From Mya arenaria (lineage: Eukaryota; Mollusca; Bivalvia; Myida; Myidae), in contig NC_069124.1 of assembly GCF_026914265.1 (NCBI RefSeq), forward strand, positions 14,901,088-14,965,087: DNA of 64,000 nt, read 5' to 3'. Below the pieces are notes generated by a model. The model saw only the letters and a program-made list of their open reading frames with translations, made no database searches and was not told where the DNA came from. Position numbers and translations under genes: made by a program. This document shows positions 11,691-23,329 of this stretch, in pieces; position 1 is the stretch's first letter; every line of letters begins with the position of its first letter.

Positions 11691-14235
11691 GTAAGGGAGC
11701 AAAAACAATCACGTGACCACAAATGCGAACGACCACGAAGAAATTGAGACAACAAAACGTATGTTTTTGACGTTGTCTTTATTATCTAGAATCGAATAAA
11801 AACAAGACCTAGCCCATGGTACGGCACATAATTTCCGATTTCATGTGGTATACTGTCTGATATTCTTTGTGTCGTAGTTTTTGAAACATTCATAACAAAT
11901 TTGGAATCGAGGATGCAGACGACCACATATTTTGTATATCTTGCAAAAACAATAACAAAACGGCTAGTTTCACCTGGTTCTTTACGAAAAAAACTTATTA
12001 AAGCAAATATATACCATTAAGAGTACATTTGCAAGGGGTATTGATGTTTCTGAAGGCAATATTAAAATATCAAATTATGCGAACGACCACACTCGAGAAT
12101 TTTAGGCGAACGACCACACTTTTAAAATTAAATTTGAAGGGGGTGCAAATAAAGCCTTCGTGATCTCAATGTTTTTTTTTCTATTCGCAGGACATATGTA
12201 TTCGCACAGGACGCACACACGTGTATAATTTTCTCGACAAATCAAACATGTCAACACCAGAATGTGACCGAGAATGTGCGGCATGCGTTTCAAGGCATTC
12301 GACCATTGTAAAGGAGATTATTGTCAAGTAAGATGCTGAAAGAAGTCACTTTAGGATGTGTGTCTAAAATGAAAAAATACTAGGGCAATTTTCGGATGCC
12401 AAGATCTAACGTACAATTGATAGGGCTAAAACCCACCCAAATCCCATGTCACGAATATCTCTAAGTATGTCAATCGTTAAACTTGTTAAAACACCAAATA
12501 TTATATTGTAAGATGAAGAAAACATACATAATTTATCTCATCCACACATTTCAGGGACCGTATGTTCGATATACGTTCGACGAAAAGGAAGAAGAGTGGT
12601 ACAGTATATTTGGATCGAAATTCATTACAAAAAGGGCACTGGGTGTCAGAAGGGAAAAGGCGAGGAGAAATAATTGAAAAACGTTAGTTACATCCTAAAT
12701 GGGATTCCTAAACATTCAATGTTGACTATCGATATGATCATATGGAACTTCTAATGCTACTGGGTAGTTCATTTATAGCCGGCGAATGACGTGTGTAGTC
12801 ATTACTCAATTACAAGTTGTTTCTGATTAAATATGTGTTGTGCCTTTATCCTTTATTGACACGTCACTTATATGGCAATAATCAGTGTTATTATATGGCA
12901 ATAATAGTGATGATTAATCAAATAAAACTGATATTTGATATACAAACGGATCACAGTAAACACAGAGTATGAATCAAATCAATATGAAACAAAAAATATC
13001 CGCATTTGTTTGTGAAACAATTGCATTTATAAGATTGATAAAGCATGTAATACTGATCAGGCTTTTTACATGTAAAACTTAAACATACAAATGTAATCAC
13101 AGAGCAAATCACAAAAAGTGAAATGAATCACCTACAATAATCTTTTATGCTAACCTATCGACTCAAAATAATGCAAGAATTTACTAATTAAGTTCTGAAA
13201 AAAAATATCACAAAAATGAAATTAATCACAGTGCAATCATCTTTTATAATAAGAGCTGTCACAGAGACAGCGCGCTCAACTGTTCCGTCGTTTTTGGACG
13301 GTGCCCCTCAGGGCCCGTCCTAAGTAGGCACATCAGCCGAGCAAATTACAAGCCAAAGAACGCCAGAGCGCTCAGTAAATAGTTCTCATCATTTTTTTGA
13401 ATACACAGCTGATTTAAAGTGGCTGTTACATAGTTTTTTTTCTAAAATGTCTGGGCGAATAGTGAGAGCAGTGGGTCATGTATAATTTATTGCCAATTGG
13501 TACTGAAATCAAATTTTTATATTGATAAATCATTTCGCCAATATTGACTACTACATGGAAATAGTTCCACTACATTACTACAAAAATGCATTCGGAACTC
13601 CTCGGCCATTTTACTGTATCGATAAAAATAAATCCGTAAATGTTTCGAACTGAATACTGAAGTACATTGTTGCTAAACATAATTAATTCAATACTTTGAA
13701 CTATCGAAATATTTTAAAATCTATATCATGCTGTAGACTCTTTAAGTAAAATCATTAAAATATGATGTGTTAATGGCATGACCCAAAATGACCCGGTTTA
13801 TCCAAGATGGCGGATGAATCAAAACATGTCCGTGGAATTTCCGATGTCAAATTGGATTTAAGGCATCACACTCGAGTTTTACAATGGATTGTTAGTGCTA
13901 AAAAGGAGAAGTAAAAATAATTAATTGAATAACATCATCACCTTGTGGTCAAATTGGCTGAATTTAACGCAATACAATTAATGACTGATATACATCTGGT
14001 GAAAGGTCACCCACGACTAAAAGTAAGTTGCAGTAAAACACGGAAATACAAACTTAGTGAAAATCAAAAAAGCAATGACATCGTTTTGCTTCGTGCCAAT
14101 AATTGTTGCAAATATTGATGTGAAAAATAATGATAATATAAATAACTCGAAACAACTTGCATCTGCGTCACAGTTGTCATCTTCCTGCATAAAACATACA
14201 TTACAGTACAGTAGGTACTTCAGATTTTCTTTAAA
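11691..14235. other. Gene-free stretch with dispersed repeats
   Basis: No supported gene. A short motif, CGAACGACCAC or close to it, recurs at about 11727, 12080 and 12107, with a variant near 11918. At about 13253-13400 there is a block starting AGAGCTGTCACAGAGACAGC that resembles a dispersed mollusc repeat. The short frames at 12102-12293 and 12483-12677 have no family motifs. Confidence 0.55.
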
Positions 14236-14588
14236 ATGCACCAGTCAATTGTAACCACGGCCAACCCAGGTCCGGGGATATACGGTGAATAGCCGGTGAA
14301 ATGGGTCGTGTTTATGCTTGTCAGGTGGCCCCATATTGCCTAGTCCAACTGCACATTGCCGGGTGAATGCGGTGGTTTTGTCTGTTTTAAATACAGCGGG
14401 TAATTGGCCTTGCCTAGAGTCCCCGGGGTGCAGGGACTTTGGTGGGGATTTTACCAACTGTTCGTCTCCGCATGGCATGGAATCTAGCCGGTGTTGGCTG
14501 TACTGAAAGTCCAAGTCTCCGCTATTCCCAAAATCTGAGGGTGGGGGGGGTGGGGGTTGTCGTGGTTACAATTGACTGACCAGTGCAT
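14236..14588. mobile_element. Palindromic MITE, family shared with 52133-52419
   Basis: Terminal inverted repeats begin ATGCACCAGTCAATTGTAAC on the left and end TTACAATTGACTGACCAG then TGCAT on the right. The interior is G/C-rich and non-coding. The related copy at 52133-52419 has the same ends. I could not define a target-site duplication. Confidence 0.75.
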
Positions 14589-15459
14589 AATTTGGTTCCC
14601 TTTATGCCATGTTGATCTGATTCCTACCATAGTAAAATATTTTTCTTCAACTGTAACAACACTTCTATATTTAACATTGCATTGCAAAATAGGAACACGA
14701 AAGTTTCACATAATTTATCTTTAGCCAATATCATTGTTTAATCACACAAGTGTGTATAATTACACAAGTGTTTCATTAAACACTTAAATTCCGATCAGCT
14801 TCTGTCAACATAGCATTGCCATTTTGGACCTATCTAGCTGATGCGCGTCATCTTGAAGCTCAATATACATCAAGTCGAAAATTATAGATGTGTTCACTAT
14901 GTGACGTGCCATATCAAAAATGGTAAAAAATCATTTAATGTACAATTATTTGAACTAAATAAACTTAGTGCTTGAAATGTCATTCTTAGCTAGGAGAAAA
15001 AGTTGGATGTGGACATGAAGACTCGCCAAAACAAAACTTGTCGAAGACTTTGAAGTTGCTGTTTATTTGGACTAGTCAAGTATTAAACTTTTCAACAAGA
15101 TAAAGTTACTATAAATGATCCTGGCATTAGGACATGGAGCTAGCCTGTCTGTATTATCTGGATGGTGCTAAGCCCCTGGTGAGCCTTAAATGCCTTGATT
15201 TGAAATCTGCCACTTAATTATTCTCTATCATTGTCTACACATTTTTTAGGTAAGTGTGAAATACAGTATCTTTTGTATGTTAAAATTAACAATGGTAAAA
15301 GATTGTGCATGCTGGGGATATCGATATTGTATTTATGCATATAGCTCTACGGATATTTACAGTGTTTAAATAACTCAAAAGGGTCTTACTCAATGAAAAA
15401 AAAATCAAAATACTAGAATGTAGACAGGATTTTGATATTTTTTGGCAATTAATTAAATT

Positions 15460-15760
15460 CAAGGGTGTAGCCAGGCTGTACTAAATGTGAGAGGCTATGG
15501 GATGGGGAATCCCTGTAACCGTAGGAGGTTAGGGGGGGGGGGGGCTGCTCCCCACGGAACTTTTTTTAAGTGATTTTTAAGGCTGTGTTAGCTATCTAGC
15601 ACAGAGAAACAATGCTTTCTATAGCTGATCTACCCTTTAAGGTTTTATTCTGATGTCAAAACATAACCCTCGACTTTGATGCCATGTTTGACCATTTTTT
15701 TCATTTTTCAAATTGATGTTACGCATGTGCGTAAGTGTGTAACGCTGGCTACGCCCCTGA
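15460..15760. mobile_element. MITE with GGGTGTAGCCAG-type terminal inverted repeats
   Basis: The left end reads CAAGGGTGTAGCCAG and the right end reads CTGGCTACGCCCCTGA, an imperfect inverted pair about 300 bp apart. A long G run sits near 15531. Non-coding. Ends of this kind are common among non-autonomous DNA transposons in invertebrates; the family was not determined. Confidence 0.65.
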
Positions 15761-15799
15761 AATTGTTCTGTTGCAATTTTGGGCAAATCATTCTCATGT

Positions 15800-16620
15800 A
15801 AGAGACGGTTTTCTTCGATTTAGACGAGCTAGACATAATTATTCCTGATTTGTGTGTGTAAAATAGCACGTTTATATCTTATTTATTTCAAACGCATTTC
15901 AATAATTCACTTATAGTAGGAAATGATTTTTCTACTTTCGATTTCGTCCTATTATTAGCCTTATTTAATGTCTTATCACTTTCCTATGAGTTTCGTATTC
16001 AACAATGATAACACAGTTTGAAAAACAATCTGATAATTGTTGAACTATTTATTGAAATATTTACGTATATCCCGATTTGCCAATACTGGTATAATGTCAA
16101 TGGCACCGCATATAGTCAGTATGATCAAAGATTACTCGACCAGGAAGTAAATATAAAGTATTCGTTGTTATTGGAAGCTTTATAGCGGCGCACTTAACAT
16201 ATATAATGTCTCAATCGATAACATTCAAATACCGAAATCTTTTTGTAATTTGAACGTTAAGTATTCAAATTTTACAAACAGACACGCACGCACACACACT
16301 CTCAATTTCACATTTTATTGCCACGGTTACATGTGTTACAACCGGCAATCCACGTGACAAATATTAAACCTTAATATTTATCTCATATTATCACATGGCA
16401 AGCAATATACATGTTATAGAAGATATGAAGAAGTCGTAAGGTAAAGTCGATTACATGGTCATTGTTTCGTACGTATTAAAGGGCAAAAGTGGGTGGTAAA
16501 GGAAAAAAACTAAGACGTTTAAAAAGTCCATGTATTTTTTAGTTTTGTGGAGCGATCTCTTTTGGGAGTGAAACATATGTTCTAAGTGGCATGTTTTACA
16601 AAAGAAGATTTATCAGATTT
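15800..16620 (-). pseudogene. Duplicated 5' stub of HSPA12 copy 1 (promoter plus about 12 codons)
   Basis: The minus strand has a start codon at 15836 followed by MSSSSKSKKTVS, then similarity to HSPA12 copy 1 stops and unrelated sequence follows. Upstream, similarity to 10819-11690 continues for some 780 bp. With no exon body attached this cannot encode an HSPA12 protein. The retained promoter-like block could still drive transcription, which is inference. Confidence 0.75.
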
Positions 16621-18540
16621 TGGATAAAAAAGCGCTGATTCACATTTTTTTCGGAAAAGTCTGTCGACATAATTACTTTGGGGTTTTTTTATGTCAAAAT
16701 GCCACAGACTACATATTTAACAATGTCTTGAGAGTAATTTATGGTATTTTGTCAAACAAGAAAGTTATTTAGAAACATAATGAAAAATAGTGGATGAATT
16801 TCTTTTTAATTGAAAGTCTAATAAAATATTCTTTCGTAATAAATACTCGATTCCTTATATATAGATTTTTATGGTGCAACGGATATATGATTCATGCTTG
16901 TTAAATATTGAACCTCAAAACTAAATATAATTTTTATAAATATTTTAATTTTTGGACCTTCAATCGACATCTGCTTCGCTGCAGGCCCTAAATTTAAAGG
17001 CCAAGTTTAATCCTTCTAAAAAACAACAACGTGTATTTGTAGACAAACTCTTTTAAATGATCTTAATCTAATTGCCTAATCGTCTTATCAGATCTCAAAT
17101 CTGAGTATCCTGCTATGCAGTTTCAGGGGTTTTACTATTAAAATGCATCCCAAATGGGCCTGAGCCAAGAAACGAATACACAGGAAATTGGCCCCTACTG
17201 TGATACCAGTGCAATTAGCAGGGGATGCACATCAGGGGATTTTCATGCCTTCATTAACATTCCCTTAAATTAGACCTTTTAAACGCGTTCAATATACAGG
17301 TGTCAATTAAATCTGCCCTCGGGGCACTTGCTTAAATTTCCTGTAATCCCATGATGGGACCCCCTGGCTCCGCGATCGATCAACACAACGTTTTCGTTTA
17401 AAATAGTGAGCAATTTCGGGGGAAGATAGTTATGTGGGCACATATCTGACTCTATTCTGGCATTTTTCTCATTAAAAGAAATACAATAAGGCATCACAAA
17501 ATAATAAGTTTAAAAAAAATGTTATTTATAAGGTCCCCCCCCCCAAACCCCCGCCTTACTTCCAAAAATTGCCCAAGTCAACATCTTATGAAACTATGGT
17601 AAAATGAATATGCATAAGAAACACCAAAATGCAGACCATTTTTTTACTTAAATAGTACAATGTCTTTTAAGGGGAAGGACGGAAAAGAAAAGATGTGTTT
17701 TGCGTAAGAAGTGAATATAAAATCTCGTATACTGTTTGTAATAAAATTGAACGAAAATAACGCCGACCAGCAACTGTGTATGACCAACCAGCATACCAAG
17801 TTTGATCTCCCTTGGCCCAACCGGTTTTCACTATTTGAGCCGAAACAGATTGTCAGCTCAAGTTTGCCATGACATTGATCTTTGACTCACTGACCACAAA
17901 ATCAACAACAAGGGTTCGTACTGGTCATGACCAACATTCCGATCAAGCTATTTTTTTTATCAGAAACCGGTTGTACGGACGAGCGACAGGTCCGATACCA
18001 ATATGCAGCTCTTATACACGCCATTTTAAGGTTGTGTTTTTCGCTGTTCTTTTTACTTTTTACGCTGGAGGATCATACTTTTCATACAAAATGTCGTGTT
18101 TATCCCGAATGATTAGGAAAACGGCGACAATGTAGAGGAAAACAAATACATTATGAAATATCTTACCTCTGGTCGTGTGAACCACCACGATCAAGCGTTA
18201 TCCCACCACTTCACTTCGTAACGGTTGGACGTTTTCATTAGGAGAAGATGAACTTAAAGTGGTAATTCAATTTATGTTCATAGGCCTGTTGCATATTGAA
18301 AATTTTGATTGTAATAAAATGCCATTTTATACTGTCTAAATGTATAGTCAAAAGTGCAGTTAGAACCCTTGGTTTATTGATAGCAAAATGTAATACATAT
18401 CAGTTGGTAGTGTCCTATACAATGCATTCAAGAAACTATGTGATAGTACTGTTTGGCCGGTAATAGCTGACGGATCCTCTAGATGGGAAAGCTGTTCAGA
18501 CAAGGGATATGCACCTCTTTTAGGGTAGTGATAAATATAC
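16621..18540. other. Gene-free stretch with a SINE-like dispersed repeat
   Basis: No supported gene. About 17760-17960 contains phrases such as TATGACCAACCAGCATACCA and TTTGACTCACTGACCACAAA, which I recognise as typical of an abundant dispersed mollusc repeat. A C-run occurs near 17536. The remaining sequence is AT-rich with no visible structure. Confidence 0.45.
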
Positions 18541-18560
18541 ACGGAATAGTGCATTGTATA

Positions 18561-18852
18561 AATGAACGAAAGAACGAACGAACGAACGAACGAACGAACG
18601 AACAAACGAACGAACGAATGAATAAATTATGAATAAACGAACGAGTGAATGAATGATTGATGAGCAGACGAACGAACGAACGATAGAATAAATGAATAAC
18701 TGCATGATGAACTGAATAAGTACATAAATAAATTGAACGATCAAACGGATGAATACACAAATACATGCATGAATGAATTAAGAACGAAGGAATACATATA
18801 TACATGATAACATAAATGAAAGCATAAACGAACAAACGAATTGACGAATGAA
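18561..18852. repeat. GAAC/GAAT tetranucleotide microsatellite
   Basis: An uninterrupted GAAC core near 18570-18600 passes into a degenerate GAAC/GAAT/AAAT array. Long open frames across it on the minus strand (repeated Phe-Val-Arg-Ser) are low-complexity artefacts. Confidence 0.95.
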
Positions 18853-19076
18853 TCAGTGCTGTTTTATCTCGTTTCTATTTTGCCTTTAATAAAGATATTT
18901 AGGTAACTATTCCAATATGAATACTTGGTGACATAGGAAGACTTATACTTTGTTATTTTACAACATTAGAGTAAACTGTACAAAAATAGCTTGCAAACTA
19001 AAACAATACTGATTGATTATTTGTCAAAAACATTTTCTCTAAACTTGTATTTAGTAAGCTCTGTTTAACCCTAAAC

Positions 19077-22000
19077 TTAGCCTAATTCAAAATCATTAAA
19101 TCTCTTTGGCATTCCAGCTGAACGACTGGGGTTTCTCCTAGGAGGAGCAGGAGAAGAGATAGGAGTGGGCATTGGTCTTACAGGAGAAAGAGCTTGCGGG
19201 CATGGAACGGGTTGCTCCGGGAACTCATCAGGGGGATCCTGTGCTGCGCCAGGCCCCAAGTCCTCATCCCGGACTGATAGTTCCGCTTTAACCGGTTTGA
19301 AATGTGAAGAGTTGCGGGTAATGGTATGACCATCACGACCATATTACTATGCTACCTCTTTTTTCTATGACAGTATACGGGTCTGGGTTATAAGGCGGTG
19401 TAAGCTTATCTAGCTTGCGCTGACTGACTAAGACATGGTCACCTTGAGACAGATTAGATTGGGTGGTGTGTCTTCTCTTGTCTGCATACACCTTCATCTT
19501 GGCCTTACTAACTGCATCATTGTGTGACAGGCTTGTAGGGACAGAAGTTGGTTCTAGTTTAGGAATCTCTGGGAGTCCTACATTCATCTTCCTACCAGTC
19601 AGTGCCTCGAAGGGTGATATTTGAGTAGCACTTTGAGGTGTGGCCCTATAGTGCATGAGAAAGCTGGAAATATCTGTTTTCCAATCACTGTTATCAGCAA
19701 CAGCAGCACGGACAAACTTATTTAGAGTGCCCATGAATCGCTCAACCGTTCCATTGGCCTCAGGCCATAACGGAGTGATTCTTCGGTGCTTGAAACCACA
19801 CGTCACAGCAAAATCTGCAAACTCATGTCCTTGAAACGGTGGACCATTATCAGATTTCACAACATCAGGATAACCATGGCGTGCAAATATGGCACTCAGC
19901 CTAGGTAATACAACTTTTGCAGACGTTGAATATACAATCCCAACCTCCGGAAACCGACTGTGTTCATCAATAACAACAAGCAAGTATTGACCGGATGGAA
20001 AAGGACCACCAAAGTCCATTGCGACTTCGGACCAAGGTTTCGACGGGAGAGCTGTTGGGCTCACAGGTTCACGTTTACTTGGCCCTGCATACGAAGCTTG
20101 ACATGGAACACAAGCTCTGACAGTATCCTCAACTAGTTTGTCAATGCCAGGAAACCATACCTTCTCTCTGATCAGCTGCTTGGTTTTCAATATACCCTGG
20201 TGAGTATGAAGAGCGAGTTCAACAACACGACGCTGCAGAGAGGCGGGAATGACCAAACGATGGTCACGCAGTATGACTCCATCAACAATAGAATTCTCGT
20301 CTCTGAATTGAACAAATGGTGTAAGAGTTGGGCTACCCCACCATCTACCACTTTGAATCGCAATCATGACCTGTTGCAGAATAGTGCACTCTTGCGTGGC
20401 ACGTCTAACATCTTCTAAGGTCATGGTCTTTGGGACTGCATGCTGACTTATGTAAGCAACATATGCTTCTGCAGCATTGTCCCTATTTGGCTTGTCATGT
20501 GAATGTCTGCTCATGTAGTCAGCAGGATTTGTCTTGCCAGGACGATACTCCAAGACAAACTGGTACGGCATCAGGCGTAGACGCCATCGTTCCATACGAG
20601 CAGAAGCTGGTTTCTGAGAGTGAACAATACCAAGAAGAGGTTTGTAAAAGGTGATCACCTTGAACTCAGATGCAAATAGGTACACATGGAAGTGCTCGAC
20701 ACCATATACCACAGCTAGCATTTCACGATCAGTTTGTGAGTACCGTTGTTCAACATCAGTTAAGGCACGGCTTGCATAGCAGACAACTCTGCCTTCTTGA
20801 GTAAGTATGGCAGATACATCTACAGGGGATGCGTCAACAAGAACTTCGGTACATTTGTTTGGATCAAAATATACCATCACCTGTGCACTTGAGAGTGCAG
20901 ATTTGAGACTCTCAAAAGATGTTTGTTCGTGATCGGACCATGACCACTGCAAATCTTGCCTTGTAAGTCGCCTCAAAGGCTCAGTTAAAGTTGCATAGTG
21001 CGGTATGAACCGAGCAACATAATGGGCCATACCGAGGAACGACCTGACCTCACCTGGACTCTGTGGGGCTGCCTGACCAACAATGTCTTTGATTTTTGCT
21101 GGATCCGCTGAAATTCCAACATTGCTGAAAACATGCCCAAAGAAAGTGATCTTGTTGACAGAGAAAATACATTTTTCTTTGTTCAGCTTTGCACCACTGC
21201 TACTAAGCCTGTCTAACGTTAACTTCAAAGCTCGATCATGCTCCGCCTGTGACTTTCCATGAATGATAATATCATCAGACAAGTTCTTCGCACCTGGAAT
21301 GTCAGACAACAAGTCAGCATTTTTTTTCTGAAAGATCTCTGATGCTGCACTCACCCCAAATAACAACCGCTTATAACGCCTCAAACCGACATGCGTTGAG
21401 AATGTGGTGATGTATCGACTGTCTTCGTCGAGCTCCAACTGGTGATAGGCGTTTGAAAGGTCAAGTTTGCTGAAAACAACAGAAGAGTTAAGATCAGCCA
21501 TCAGGTCTTCGACCGTTGGCATAGGGTGTTTCTCTCGTGAGATGGCCTTGTTGGCCTCCGTCATGTCGATGCAGACGCGGACACCCTTAGACTTTTTGGG
21601 GACAATAACATCTGGGCTGACCCAAGGGGTCGGTCCTGAAACCGGTTCAATTACGTCGAGGTCCTCAAGATGCTTGAGCTCTGCCTCAACATCCTTACGT
21701 GCATGAAAGGGAATACGTCTATGACGCTGCGAAACTGGAGGCATCTCCTTGTCAATGTGGAGCTTCACCTTCGTCCCCTCGATCTTGCCCATCTTGCCAT
21801 CGAAAAGGGGAGGGTACTGCTCTGGAACAGAACAAGCGGAAACAGAGCTAAAAGCAAAGTGGATGATGTCCAGCGATTGGGCAGTTTTTGCCCTCAGCAG
21901 ACAGCTGGAATGCCTACAGTCATTCGTTTTAACAACATAAATCTCTGATTTTATGGATTTGTTCTTAAATGTCATCTCTGCAACAAAAAAAACTACGACA

Positions 22001-23106
22001 TTTAATGGCGTTGACGACCCATATGCAAATATTAAGGGTACAGGTTGTCTCAGTGCTTGTTTGGGTCTTAATTTTTGAAACACATCTTCATTCACAATAT
22101 TAACACTCGAGCCTGTATCGACAAGGAATTCAATTTTTGATTCGAAAACCTTAACATGTACTGATGGCACTTTATCTTTGCTACTTAAGTTAAAGACATA
22201 TTCATCAGACCTACCGTCACTTTGATGTTCTGGTTTTGGTGTTGTCTCCGTAAAGTTTATAGTCTTATGTTTTGAAGACCTGCACACTTTATCGAAGTGG
22301 TTTACTTTGTTCCATTTTTTGCAAACTTGTCCGACAGCAGGGCAACGTTGATGATTCTTATTGTTACTGCAGTTCCCACACTGATTGGTATCAGGTCGGA
22401 CACCTCCTCTATGCCCACGGGAATGTTGACTCTGACCGCGACCTCGTGTATGTTCGGAGTATGTATTGGAGCGACCACGACCACGACCCCGATGTCCACG
22501 GCCACGCTGGTGTATCGCGTTGACCTGCTTACTACTTGGCCCGGACTCCATCTCGCTCGCTCGGTTTTCCGATAGTTCCAAAGCACGCGCCTCCTCGATT
22601 AACTTATCTAGTTTATAGTTGTCCCGTAACGCCCGTCTCCTTATGCGCGATGCTGTGCATCCCTGTATGATTTATGACTCGCCAGCTTCCTGTTTTGCCT
22701 GGCGAAATTTGTAAATGTCAAAACTCAAATTCTGCTTGGGCGTGAAATAGTTTTTGAAAGATTGGCAAAGCTTGGTATATTCGTCTGGCACTGTTCTACT
22801 ACCTTCACCATTTGGGACTTCCTTGGTGGCCCCAATTCCCTTGTCGTCGTCCGAAAACGAGTCGAAGATGTCGTATGTTTCTTCACCACAATAGTGTAGC
22901 AGCATTGCCTTTTTCCGTTTGTCATCAGTGATGTCAAGGGCGCACAGCAAGTTTTCTAACTTTTGGATCCATTTCTGCCATCTTATTCCTGCCGTATTTT
23001 GGCTTTCCCCGGCCGCATTTTGAACAACAAACGGTGGAAACGTTGGCAATTGCGTGGCCATCCTCGTCGCCAATTTAATGTTCTGATTATTAAGCAAATA
23101 AGACAA
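19077..23106 (-). mobile_element. Ty3/Gypsy LTR retrotransposon, broken copy (gag-pol core)
   Basis: A minus-strand element of the Ty3/Gypsy family. In order on the minus strand: a gag-like part near 23106-22670, a zinc-knuckle region near 22370, an aspartic protease near 22130, reverse transcriptase about 21710-21100, RNase H about 20870-20500, an integrase zinc region near 20210 and core from about 19990, and a proline-rich tail near 19080. No terminal repeats were recognised by eye, so the true ends may lie slightly outside these limits. The copy looks broken, with only a few breaks, and long parts are still recognisable, suggesting a moderately young insertion. Confidence 0.92.
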
Positions 23107-23329
23107 TTACTCAGCTCGTGAGTTGATCATGTTTATTTCTTGAAACCGGAACTAGCATGGCATAATATTATCGCATCGTGAAAATCAGTAAGCAAACATA
23201 TAATTAAGCAAGACATCGATTGCGTCCCTTGGATAAACACTACAGTTACAATTATCAAAGATACATCTCTTAAATTTTATTTAACAACAAACATATCCTA
23301 AAGTGTAAAACCCATATTCAAAGTTAGCC

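Noticed and set aside
12483-12677. Small basic protein frame (64 codons)
   Set aside because: No recognisable motif or splice partner; it lies in a repeat-rich gene-free stretch.
18360-18835. Overlapping minus-strand open frames rich in Phe, Val, Arg and Ser
   Set aside because: They are translations of the GAAC-type microsatellite; no real coding signal.
20200-22575. Plus-strand frames opposite the Gypsy element
   Set aside because: Antisense shadows of the pol region; no independent motifs.
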